Shown: piece after piece, positions 36,120 through 45,885 of the stretch | How positions within the stretch are numbered: position 1 is the first letter of the stretch | How the letters are laid out: the number at the start of each line of letters is the position of its first letter | NCBI GenBank assembly: GCA_016215555.1 | Contig: JACRJC010000022.1 | Span: 1-64,000, forward strand | Length of the DNA: 64,000 nucleotides | Direction of reading: 5' to 3' | Source of the DNA: Rhodospirillales bacterium | Lineage (GTDB): Bacteria > Pseudomonadota > Alphaproteobacteria > Rhodospirillales > WMHbin7 | The notes under the pieces: model-generated | Seen by the model: only the letters and a program-made list of their open reading frames with translations | Database searches by the model: none | Told to the model about the DNA's origin: nothing | Made by a program: the position numbers and the translations under genes

Positions 36120-37235
36120 ATGAAGCTGACCATCGAACGCGCGGCACTTTTGCGCTCGCTCAATCATGTGCAAAGCGTCGTCGAGAGACGCAACACCATT
36201 CCCATCCTGTCCAACGTCAAGATGGAAGCCAAAGGCTCGGCGCTGTCGCTCAACGCCACCGACATGGATCTCGACATCGTCGGCGCGGTCAGCGCCGAGG
36301 TGTCACGCTCCGGCGAGACCACGGCGCCCGCGCACACGCTTTACGAAATCGTGCGCAAACTGCCCGAAGGCTCGCAGGTCGAGATCGAGGAGTTGGGCGA
36401 AGGCCAACTGACCTTGAAATCGGGCCGCTCGAAATTCACCCTGGCGACGCTGCCGGTGGCCGATTTCCCGGTCATGAGCGGTGGCGAATTGCCCCACGAA
36501 TTCCAGTTGGCGGCGGAAGAGTTGAAATCGCTGATCGACCGCACGCGCTTCGCCATCTCGACCGAGGAAACCCGCTATTACCTGAACGGCATCTATCTGC
36601 ATGCCGCCAAAAGCGACGGCATTCCGGTGCTGCGCGCCGTCGCCACCGATGGTCATCGCCTGGCCCGCGTCGAAGTGCCGCTGCCCGAAGGGGCGGAGGG
36701 CATTCCCGGCGTCATCGTGCCCAGGAAGGCCGTGGGCGAATTGCGCAAGCTGATCGACGAAACCGAAAAGCCCATCCGCATCGGGCTTTCGGATTCGAAA
36801 ATCCGCTTTTCCTTCGAAGGCGCTGTGCTGACCAGCAAGCTGATCGACGGCACCTTCCCCGACTACGAGCGCGTGATCCCCTCCGACAACGACAAGACCA
36901 TCGAAGCCAGTTGCAAGGAATTCGCCGCCGCCGTCGATCGCGTCTCGGCCATCTCGACCGAGAAGTCGCGGGCCATCAAGCTGGCCGCCGTCAAGGGCAT
37001 GCTGACCCTGTCGGCCTCGAGCGCCGAGAATGGCAGCGCGGTGGAAGAGTTGGAAGCCAGCTATGACGGACCGGCCATCGAGATCGGTTTCAATTCGCGC
37101 TATCTGATGGATATTCTGGCCCAGATCGAGGGCGACGCCGTGCGCTTGGATCTGGCCGACGCCGCCTCGCCCACCGTGGCCCGCGAAGTGGCTGATGGCA
37201 GCGCCATCTATGTCCTGATGCCGATGCGCGTTTGA
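36120..37235 (+). CDS. dnaN: DNA polymerase III beta sliding clamp
   Basis: The ring-shaped processivity clamp. 371 residues, with the typical opening M-K-L-T-I-E-R-A-A-L-L and the closing Y-V-L-M-P-M-R-V. A Y-Y-L-N-G-I-Y-L segment and V-A-T-D-G-H-R-L-A near residue 175 are conserved. Order dnaA-dnaN-recF-gyrB is the ancestral one. AGGGAGCG lies upstream of the ATG. Its last codons are copied in a short duplication just before recF. Confidence 0.97.
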   Translation: MKLTIERAALLRSLNHVQSVVERRNTIPILSNVKMEAKGSALSLNATDMDLDIVGAVSAEVSRSGETTAPAHTLYEIVRKLPEGSQVEIEELGEGQLTLKSGRSKFTLATLPVADFPVMSGGELPHEFQLAAEELKSLIDRTRFAISTEETRYYLNGIYLHAAKSDGIPVLRAVATDGHRLARVEVPLPEGAEGIPGVIVPRKAVGELRKLIDETEKPIRIGLSDSKIRFSFEGAVLTSKLIDGTFPDYERVIPSDNDKTIEASCKEFAAAVDRVSAISTEKSRAIKLAAVKGMLTLSASSAENGSAVEELEASYDGPAIEIGFNSRYLMDILAQIEGDAVRLDLADAASPTVAREVADGSAIYVLMPMRV

Positions 37236-37261
37236 GCGCCAAGATGTTGATGCGCGTTTGA
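37218..37261 (+). repeat. 26-bp-period micro-duplication at the dnaN-recF junction
   Basis: The last 18 nt of dnaN (atgccgatgcgcgtttga, 37218-37235) recur as atgttgatgcgcgtttga at 37244-37261, with 2 mismatches. The second copy keeps the same codon phase and its stop overlaps the recF TTG start. It looks like a small tandem duplication of the dnaN end. Confidence 0.75.
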
Positions 37262-38406
37262 TCGAGTCTGGCAAGTCCACGCCGTCCCTGGCGGTCGTCC
37301 GGCTGCGATTGACGAGCTTTCGTTCCTACGGCCAGCTCAGCCTGGACCCGGCGCCGAGACCGGTGGCGCTGTTCGGACCCAACGGGGCCGGGAAGACGAA
37401 TTTGCTGGAAGCGGTTTCGCTGTTGGCGCCGGGCCGGGGCTTGCGTTCGGCCAGGCCGCAGGAATTGGCGAACCGCGAAGGGTCGGGCAGTTGGGCCGTG
37501 GCGGCGGCGTTGGAATGCGGGGCTGAACGTTATGATGTCGGCACCGGGCTCGAGCTGGGTGAAAGCGAGCGGCGTCAGGTGCGCATCGATGGCCAGGCGG
37601 CCAGGGGGGCGACGGCGCTGGCGGAATTCTCGACCGCGGTTTGGCTGACGCCGGCCATGGACCGGCTGCTGGCCGAAGGACCGGGGGCCCGGCGCAAATT
37701 GCTGGACCGCGTGGCCTTCGGGTTCGATCCCGGCCATGCCGGGCGGGTGACGGCCTATGAGAAGGCGCTTGGCGAACGCTCGCGCCTGTTGACGGAACGA
37801 GGGTTGAAGGCCGACCCGGCCTGGCTGTCGGGGCTGGAGGACATCATGGCCGCCAAGGGGGTGGCTGTGGCGGCGGCCCGCATTGAGGCGATGAAGCGCC
37901 TGGAAACGGCGATGGCCAAGGGGCCCGATTGTTTTCCCAGTCCGGAACTGGGCTTGTCGGGAAGCGCCGAGGAGGAGTTGCAGCGTCGGCCCGCCATCGA
38001 GGTGGAAGACAGCCTGCGCGCAGGATTGAAGGCGGCCAGGTCGCGCGACGCCGAAACCGGGGGGGCTGTACTGGGTCCGCATCGCAGCGACCTTGTGGTC
38101 CGCCATGCCGCCAAGCGGATGCCGGCGGCCCAATGTTCGACCGGCGAGCAGAAGGCGCTGCTGGTGTCGCTGATCCTGGGCTGGGCCCGGGCCTTGGCCG
38201 AGGTCCGGGGCTTCGTGCCCCTGGTGCTGCTGGATGAAGTGGCGGCGCATCTGGATGAATCCAGGCGCGCCCAGTTGTTCGAAGCGTTGGACAGCCTGAA
38301 CGCCCAGACCTGGGCCACCGGCACCGACGCGCATTTGTTTTCCGCCTGGGCGTCGCGCGCGCAGTTGTTTCGCGTCGAGGCCGGGCATGTCACATTGACG
38401 AATTGA
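37258..38406 (+). CDS. recF: DNA replication and repair protein RecF
   Basis: SMC-like ATPase that helps load RecA at gaps. 382 residues with F-R-S-Y near the N-terminus, Walker A G-P-N-G-A-G-K-T-N-L near 41, the ABC-type signature region S-T-G-E-Q-K-A-L-L near 297 and Walker B V-L-L-D-E-V-A-A-H-L-D near 323. No in-frame ATG is available near the expected start, so TTG at 37258 is chosen. This start lies inside the micro-duplication of the dnaN end and overlaps a TGA. Confidence 0.92.
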   Translation: MIESGKSTPSLAVVRLRLTSFRSYGQLSLDPAPRPVALFGPNGAGKTNLLEAVSLLAPGRGLRSARPQELANREGSGSWAVAAALECGAERYDVGTGLELGESERRQVRIDGQAARGATALAEFSTAVWLTPAMDRLLAEGPGARRKLLDRVAFGFDPGHAGRVTAYEKALGERSRLLTERGLKADPAWLSGLEDIMAAKGVAVAAARIEAMKRLETAMAKGPDCFPSPELGLSGSAEEELQRRPAIEVEDSLRAGLKAARSRDAETGGAVLGPHRSDLVVRHAAKRMPAAQCSTGEQKALLVSLILGWARALAEVRGFVPLVLLDEVAAHLDESRRAQLFEALDSLNAQTWATGTDAHLFSAWASRAQLFRVEAGHVTLTN

Positions 38407-40857
<2,451 letters not shown>

Positions 40858-40883
40858 GGGATAATCGCTTTCCGAGGGCGCAC

Positions 40884-41393
40884 ATGAAATATGAGGATAT
40901 GGATAGAGAGACTTTTGATGCCGTTGTTACTGGGGAGCTAACCCATTACTGTCTTTGGATTGAGGCTGAAATTGAAGAGACGATTTGTGATTTTTTTGAG
41001 GTCCCAGAATCACGCAATGATGTCTTTAGTCGATATATCATGAAGCGGGATGGTTTATCTTTTCAAGACAAGATAGAAATTCTAAGAGGGCTTGTCAGCG
41101 AGCAATTTCCAGACTCATTGTTCCGAGTTGAGAGCCTTAAAACTCTTCAGAAAGCCGAGGAATATAAAGGCACCAGAAATACAATGGCACACGGACAGGA
41201 TTTTGGGGGAGATGGGCTTGAGATAATAATTGGAGTTATTAATCGTGCAGGAAAGGAAAAAAGGCACGGGATCACTCCCAAATCCCACAGAGTGATGATG
41301 AAGGAAGGCGAAGATATCCTTCAACAAATTGTCCAAATGCATGCGGTCATTTTATTGACAAACAAAGCCAAAGCCACATCTCAGAGCCAATAG
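40884..41393 (+). CDS. Low-GC protein with HEPN-like RNase motif
   Basis: A 169-residue protein I do not recognise by name. Its base and codon use are clearly AT-richer than gyrB before it and cnbp/dsrE genes after it, a sign of horizontal transfer. R98-N-T-M-A-H103 is an Rx4H motif, and it is preceded by G-L-S-F-Q-D-K-I-E-I-L, a helical pattern common in HEPN/DUF4145-type proteins. HEPN domains are the active sites of many toxin and anti-phage RNases. It starts 26 bp after gyrB (GAGGG upstream) and is followed by a HigBA module. Defence or toxin function is inference. Confidence 0.55.
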   Translation: MKYEDMDRETFDAVVTGELTHYCLWIEAEIEETICDFFEVPESRNDVFSRYIMKRDGLSFQDKIEILRGLVSEQFPDSLFRVESLKTLQKAEEYKGTRNTMAHGQDFGGDGLEIIIGVINRAGKEKRHGITPKSHRVMMKEGEDILQQIVQMHAVILLTNKAKATSQSQ

Positions 41394-41403
41394 CAATTAG
41401 CAT

Positions 41404-41432
41404 TTGCGATATATCGCTTATCGATATACAAT
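41404..41432 (+). promoter_or_regulatory. higBA promoter with overlapping palindromes
   Basis: TTGCGA (41404-41409), a 17-bp spacer and TACAAT (41427-41432) lie just before the higB ATG at 41438. Two palindromes overlap it: GCGATATATCGC at 41406-41417 and TATCGATA at 41419-41426, both candidates for HigA binding. With the -10 only 5 bp from the ATG and no Shine-Dalgarno sequence, the message would be leaderless. Confidence 0.5.
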
Positions 41433-41437
41433 AAACC

Positions 41438-41716
41438 ATGATCCGTTCGTTCCGCTGCAAGGAGACACGCCGTTTGTTCGAGGGTGAATGCCCTAAGAGA
41501 TGGCATTTCATCCGGGCACAGGCCGAGCGAAAATTGGAGATGCTGGATGCTGCGGCGACCATCGACTTTCTGCGCTCGCCGCCGGGCAATCGGCTGGAAC
41601 AATTGAAGGGCGACCGACAAGGTCAGTGGAGCATTCGGATCAACGACCAATGGCGCCTTTGTTTCGTCTGGCAAGACGGCGGCGCTGACGAGGTCGAAAT
41701 AGTCGATTATCATTAA
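41438..41716 (+). CDS. higB: RelE/HigB-family mRNA interferase toxin
   Basis: A 92-residue ribosome-dependent mRNase of the HigB/RelE superfamily. The family segments L-E-M-L-D-A-A-A, L-R-S-P-P-G-N-R-L-E-Q-L-K-G and W-S-I-R-I-N-D-Q-W-R-L-C-F are present. As usual for HigBA, the toxin gene precedes the antitoxin gene. It ends 2 nt before the higA ATG, so the two are co-translated. The toxin looks complete. Confidence 0.88.
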   Translation: MIRSFRCKETRRLFEGECPKRWHFIRAQAERKLEMLDAAATIDFLRSPPGNRLEQLKGDRQGQWSIRINDQWRLCFVWQDGGADEVEIVDYH

Positions 41717-41718
41717 GG

Positions 41719-42027
41719 ATGCGCGACATGATGAAAAGCAAAATGCGCCCCATTCATCCCGGCGAAATCTTAAGGGAAGAATACACCAAGCCCTTGGGCC
41801 TGTCGGCCAATGCGCTGGCGCAGGATTTGGGCATCACGGCGGCCCGCGTCAACGACATCCTGCGTGAGCGCCGAGGCATTACCGCCGACACCGCGCTGCG
41901 TCTGGCCCGCTATTTCGACACCGACGCGCTTAGCTGGCTCAATCTGCAAACCGCCTTCGAGTTGCGTACCGCCGAAATTACGTCGGGCAAGGGCATCGCC
42001 AAAACCGTCAAAAAACGGGCGGCTTGA
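41719..42027 (+). CDS. higA: HigA-family antitoxin (XRE HTH)
   Basis: A 102-residue antitoxin with the HigA opening R-P-I-H-P-G-E-I-L-R-E-E near residue 10 and an XRE helix-turn-helix (L-S-A-N-A-L-A-Q-D-L-G-I-T-A-A-R-V-N-D-I, hyphenated here). It neutralises HigB and represses the shared promoter. The exact start among the ATGs at 41719, 41728 and 41731 is uncertain. The C-terminal lysine-rich tail (K-T-V-K-K-R) is unusual in length. Confidence 0.87.
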   Translation: MRDMMKSKMRPIHPGEILREEYTKPLGLSANALAQDLGITAARVNDILRERRGITADTALRLARYFDTDALSWLNLQTAFELRTAEITSGKGIAKTVKKRAA

Positions 42028-42057
42028 ACATGTTGTTGTTCTGAAAGAGGGATGGCC

Positions 42058-42498
42058 GTGAAATCCGAGAACCATCTGCACGGTCTCACCTCCGAGATCA
42101 CGCGCCGGAAATATCATTCTGGGGAAGTCATCTTCAATCAGGGCGAGCCCGGAGATGCCGTGCATGTGCTGCGCCAAGGCAAGGTTGATATCCGCTTCGA
42201 CGGCAAGGCGGGCGAAAGCCACCAGTTGGCCTTACTGCAACCCGGCGACATCTTCGGCGAGATGGCGCTGTTCGACGAACGGCCCCGCATGGCCAGCGCG
42301 ATCGCGCAAGGCGAGTGCGAGACCATCGTCGTTTCCAAAGAGGAATTCCAGCGCCGGATCGGACATACCGATCCCGCCATCCGTCATCTGATCATGCTGC
42401 TAATCCACCGGCTGCGCGAGGCGGATATGCATCTGGCCGGCGACCAGCACCTTCAAAGAACGCACTGGAGCGCCGGAAGCGATGCGGGCGGTCAATAA
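42058..42498 (+). CDS. Cyclic-nucleotide-binding (CAP_ED) domain protein without HTH
   Basis: A 146-residue single-domain protein: G-E-V-I-F-N-Q-G-E-P-G-D near residue 25 and P-G-D-I-F-G-E-M-A-L-F-D-E-R-P-R near 65 are the cNMP-binding signature, with the Arg that usually contacts the cyclic phosphate. No DNA-binding domain. It may be a small cAMP/cGMP sensor acting on a partner. GAGGG is well spaced for a GTG at 42058 but abuts an ATG at 42052. The 3' end overlaps the convergent DsrE-family gene by 7 bp. Confidence 0.78.
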   Translation: MKSENHLHGLTSEITRRKYHSGEVIFNQGEPGDAVHVLRQGKVDIRFDGKAGESHQLALLQPGDIFGEMALFDERPRMASAIAQGECETIVVSKEEFQRRIGHTDPAIRHLIMLLIHRLREADMHLAGDQHLQRTHWSAGSDAGGQ

Positions 42499-42857
42499 AC
42501 CAAGCTGCTATTGGCGTTGACGGCTTCCTCGACGAAGGTGGCCGCACCCACCACCACCGCGCCGTCGTGGAAGTCCTGGGCGGGGTCGATGCCGTAGGTT
42601 TTCGCACAGGGCCCGCAGACCAGCATCTTGCCGTCGCCTTCGATATAGGCCGCCACCAGATCGGCGAAGGCCGGGAAGTTGGGGGCCGACACTTTGTCCA
42701 GATTCTGTTTGCTGGCCAGCTTGACGCCCTCGGCCTGGAAACCCATGACGACGTCGACGTCGAAAGCCTGGGCGGCGGTGGCCATGACGAAGGGGATGAT
42801 GGCGCGCTCGCCATCCTCGGGACCATGGGTGCACAGAATGAACAGTTTCTTGGACAT
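42492..42857 (-). CDS. DsrE-family protein with CGPC motif
   Basis: A 121-residue DsrE-superfamily protein opening M-S-K-K-L-F-I-L-C-T-H-G-P-E-D. A C-G-P-C pair near residue 80 replaces the single carrier cysteine of DsrE and could support disulfide or persulfide chemistry. Homologues often lie near sulfur-oxidation genes. GGAGC precedes the ATG. It is separate from the dsr cluster 9 kb downstream, so a general sulfur-trafficking role is inferred. Confidence 0.78.
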   Translation of the reverse strand: MSKKLFILCTHGPEDGERAIIPFVMATAAQAFDVDVVMGFQAEGVKLASKQNLDKVSAPNFPAFADLVAAYIEGDGKMLVCGPCAKTYGIDPAQDFHDGAVVVGAATFVEEAVNANSSLVY

Positions 42858-42941
42858 GTCGGGGGCTCCTTGAACAGAGGATCGATCCCAAGCCTATAGC
42901 CTTAGTCCCAAGGCCGTCATTATGCGGGGATTCGATGGCTC

Positions 42942-45632
42942 CTATGCGCGCGGCAAAAGCACGTGGAAGGTGGCGCCGAAGCCGGGCTGGCTTTCCACCC
43001 AGACCCGCCCGTTCAAATGTTCGACGATGCCGCGCGAGATGGCCAGGCCCAGGCCGGTGCCCGAGGGTTTGCCAGTCTGTTTGTCGCTGACCTGGCGGAA
43101 TTTGTCGAAGATGGCCTCGTGATGGGCCTCGGGCACGCCCGGCCCATTGTCCGAGACCGTGAACAGGATCCCGTCATCGCGCACCACTAGTTCAGCCCGG
43201 ATGCGTCCATTGCTTTGGGGGGTGAATTTGACGGCGTTGGACAAGAGATTGATGAGAACCTGAATCAAGCGGTCGCGGTCGGCCAGGACCTGCAACGGCG
43301 CCTTCGGCAGCAGTTCTTCGATGACGATGCCCTTGTCCTGGGCCAGACGCCTGGTCGCGGCCAGGGCGGCCTCCATCACTTCCACGGCATCCATTGGGCG
43401 GATGTCCCAGCCCAGCGAACCGGCCTCGACCTTGGCCAGGTCCAGCACCTGATTGATAAGGCGGGTCAGACGCTCGCTTTCCTCGACGACGATGCGCAGG
43501 AATTCCTGGCGCTGGGTGAGGTCGAGATCGGGATTGTCTCTGAGGATTTCCGAAAACGAGCGGATCGAGGTCAGGGGCGTGCGCAATTCATGGGTGACGG
43601 TGGAAACGAAATCGTCCTTCAAGCGGTCCAACTCGGTCAGCCGTTCGTTGGCGGCCTTCAACTCGGCGCTGGCCGCTTCCAGCTTCTGGCTGTAGGCGAT
43701 GACCTGCGAGGCTTCGTCCAGGATTTCCATCACCTCGGTCAGGCCCATGACCTCGCCCTTGGCGACGCTGGCCACCATGACCCGGGCCGAGGCGGCGCCG
43801 ATGGCGCCGGCCAGCAGGCGCTCGGCGAAGGCCACGAAATCGGCATCGACGACGTCCATGGCCGAAAGTTCAAAGCCGCGCTCGGCGGCATGGGCGGCAA
43901 AGGCGCGTTCGGCGTTTTCCGTGCCGATGAAGCGGGCGGTGAGGGCCAGAAGGTCGGCCATCTGCGCCGTGCCGCGCCAGAAACGTCCGCCGCTGGACTC
44001 GCCCGCCGGCTTCAGGGCATCGACGAACATGGTGGCCTGAATGCGTTCCAGCGTGCCCTGGCTGGAAACCAGCGATACGGCGACATACAGGCCCAGATTG
44101 GCCAGCATGCTCCAGATCAGGGCATGGGTGATGGAATCGAACCCCGAAAGTCCGAACAGCGCATAGGGCTTCAGAAGCTCGAGGCCGAAGGGGCCGGTCT
44201 CGATGAAGGCGCCGGAAATCCAGCCCGAGCGGGCGAACGAGGGCAGCAGCAGCGTGTAGAACCAGATCAGGGCCCCGGCCGACAGGCCGCAGAGCGCGCC
44301 GGCCCTTGTGCCGCCCTTCCAGAAGATTCCCCCCAGCAGGGCGGGGGCGAACTGGGCGGCGGCGGCGAAACTGACCAGGCCGATACTGACCAGCGCATAG
44401 GACTGGCCGATGAAATGCGCATAGAGATAGCCCAGCCCCACCACGCCGACGATGGCCCAGCGGCGGATGCTGAGCAGCAGGCCCGACAGATCGGCGCGGT
44501 CCTTCAGATGCGAAGGGGCTAGGCGCAGCAGGGCCGGCATCACCAGATCGTTGCAGACCATGGTGGCCAGGGCCACGGTTTCGACGATGATCATGCCGGT
44601 GGCCGCCGACAATCCGCCCAGAAAGGCGAACAGGGCGAGCGCGCTTTGCCCGGCCCCCAGCGGCAGATCGAGCACGAACAGATCGGGATTGGCGTCTGGG
44701 CCGAAGGCCAGGCGGCCGGCCAGGGCGATCGGCAGCACGAAGATGTTGATCAGCAGCAGATAGAGCGGGAACATCCAGGCGGCGTGGCGGATATGGTCTT
44801 CCGAGACGTTCTCGACCACGGCGACCTGGAACTGGCGGGGCAGGGTGATGATGACCAGGCCCGAAAGCAGGGTCAGGGCCACGAAATCGCCCATCGCCTT
44901 GGCGTCGGGAATGGTGAACAGGCGCAGAAGCTGCGGGTCGGCGGCGGCCACCTCGAACAATTGGGCCGGACTTTGGAAGAAACCGAAGCAGACGAACAGG
45001 CCGACGGCCATGAAGGCCACCAGCTTGATCAGGCTTTCGAAGGCGATGGCGGCGACCATGCCTTCGTGACGTTCCGAGGCGTCGATATGGCGGGTGCCAA
45101 ACAGAATGGCGAAGGCGGCCAGCAGCAAGGCGACATAGAAGGCGGTGTCCTCGAAGACCGGCGGCACCGCCTTGTGCTCGGGCACGGCCAGGACCAGAGC
45201 TTGGAAGCTGGCCGAGACGGCTTTCAACTGCAGCGAAATGTAGGGCATGATGCCGATGACGGCGATGACGGTCACCAATCCGCCCAAAAGCGTGCTTTTG
45301 CCGTAGCGGGCCGAAAGAAAATCGGCGATCGAGGTCACGCGCTGGGCCTTGGAGACGCGGGCCATCTTGCGCAGCAGGATCCACCACAGGCTGGCCATCA
45401 AGGTGGGGCCGAGATAGATGGGCAGGAAGCCGACGCCCGACGAGGCGGCGCGTCCGACGCTGCCGTAGAAGGTCCAAGACGTGCAATAGACGGCGATGGA
45501 CAGGGCGTAGATGCCGGGCCAGGAAATCAGGCTCTTGCCCTGGTCGGCGCGCCGGTCGCCCCACCAGGCAAGCGCGAACAGCAAGAACAGATAGGCCAGG
45601 GCGACGGGGATGACCAGCCAGGGATTGAGCAT
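42942..45632 (-). CDS. Sodium/solute-symporter-STAC-histidine kinase (CrbS/CbrA-like)
   Basis: An 896-residue inner-membrane sensor. Residues about 1-520 form an SLC5/SSS symporter of roughly 13 helices; about 545-630 resemble the STAC linker; about 635-665 are a coiled coil; H681 in V-T-H-E-L-R-T-P-L is the phospho-acceptor; the N-box is L-I-N-L-L-S-N-A-V, with D-N-G-P-G-V-P and G-T-G-L-G-L-A-I ATP motifs. CrbS controls acetate use and CbrA nutrient uptake in other bacteria; the ligand here is unknown. Last gene of a four-gene minus-strand unit; the CheY-like protein is the likely phosphate acceptor. Confidence 0.88.
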   Translation of the reverse strand: MLNPWLVIPVALAYLFLLFALAWWGDRRADQGKSLISWPGIYALSIAVYCTSWTFYGSVGRAASSGVGFLPIYLGPTLMASLWWILLRKMARVSKAQRVTSIADFLSARYGKSTLLGGLVTVIAVIGIMPYISLQLKAVSASFQALVLAVPEHKAVPPVFEDTAFYVALLLAAFAILFGTRHIDASERHEGMVAAIAFESLIKLVAFMAVGLFVCFGFFQSPAQLFEVAAADPQLLRLFTIPDAKAMGDFVALTLLSGLVIITLPRQFQVAVVENVSEDHIRHAAWMFPLYLLLINIFVLPIALAGRLAFGPDANPDLFVLDLPLGAGQSALALFAFLGGLSAATGMIIVETVALATMVCNDLVMPALLRLAPSHLKDRADLSGLLLSIRRWAIVGVVGLGYLYAHFIGQSYALVSIGLVSFAAAAQFAPALLGGIFWKGGTRAGALCGLSAGALIWFYTLLLPSFARSGWISGAFIETGPFGLELLKPYALFGLSGFDSITHALIWSMLANLGLYVAVSLVSSQGTLERIQATMFVDALKPAGESSGGRFWRGTAQMADLLALTARFIGTENAERAFAAHAAERGFELSAMDVVDADFVAFAERLLAGAIGAASARVMVASVAKGEVMGLTEVMEILDEASQVIAYSQKLEAASAELKAANERLTELDRLKDDFVSTVTHELRTPLTSIRSFSEILRDNPDLDLTQRQEFLRIVVEESERLTRLINQVLDLAKVEAGSLGWDIRPMDAVEVMEAALAATRRLAQDKGIVIEELLPKAPLQVLADRDRLIQVLINLLSNAVKFTPQSNGRIRAELVVRDDGILFTVSDNGPGVPEAHHEAIFDKFRQVSDKQTGKPSGTGLGLAISRGIVEHLNGRVWVESQPGFGATFHVLLPRA

Positions 45633-45638
45633 CGCCGC

Positions 45639-45884
45639 CTACTCCGGACCGATATCGGGGGGGCGGCGAAGCGCTCGGGCGATCAAGGCGATGAAAGCGC
45701 TCCAGGCCAGGAAGAGATAAAGATACAAAAGCGGCAGGCCGAAAACCGTCGCCCCGCGATTGAAGACGGCCAGGAAGGGCGGCAGGAAAAGCAACAGTCC
45801 CAGCAGGAACAAGCCCAGCAGCCGGGGCTCGCGGCCGCCCTGCCGGGCCAGACGCATCGGTTGAGGATTGCGCCGGGGGGACAT
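45639..45884 (-). CDS. Small membrane protein (DUF3311-like) paired with symporter
   Basis: An 81-residue protein with two hydrophobic helices (G-L-F-L-L-G-L-L-L-F-L-P-P-F and L-L-Y-L-Y-L-F-L-A-W) and a F-N-R-x-x-x-V-F-G-L-P-L-L-Y-L-Y pattern resembling DUF3311 subunits found beside SSS symporters. A basic N-terminus faces the cytoplasm. It begins 1 nt after the stop of the exonuclease fusion and ends 6 nt before the symporter-kinase, so translation is coupled. Probably an accessory subunit for the symporter domain. Confidence 0.65.
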   Translation of the reverse strand: MSPRRNPQPMRLARQGGREPRLLGLFLLGLLLFLPPFLAVFNRGATVFGLPLLYLYLFLAWSAFIALIARALRRPPDIGPE

Positions 45885-45885
45885 G

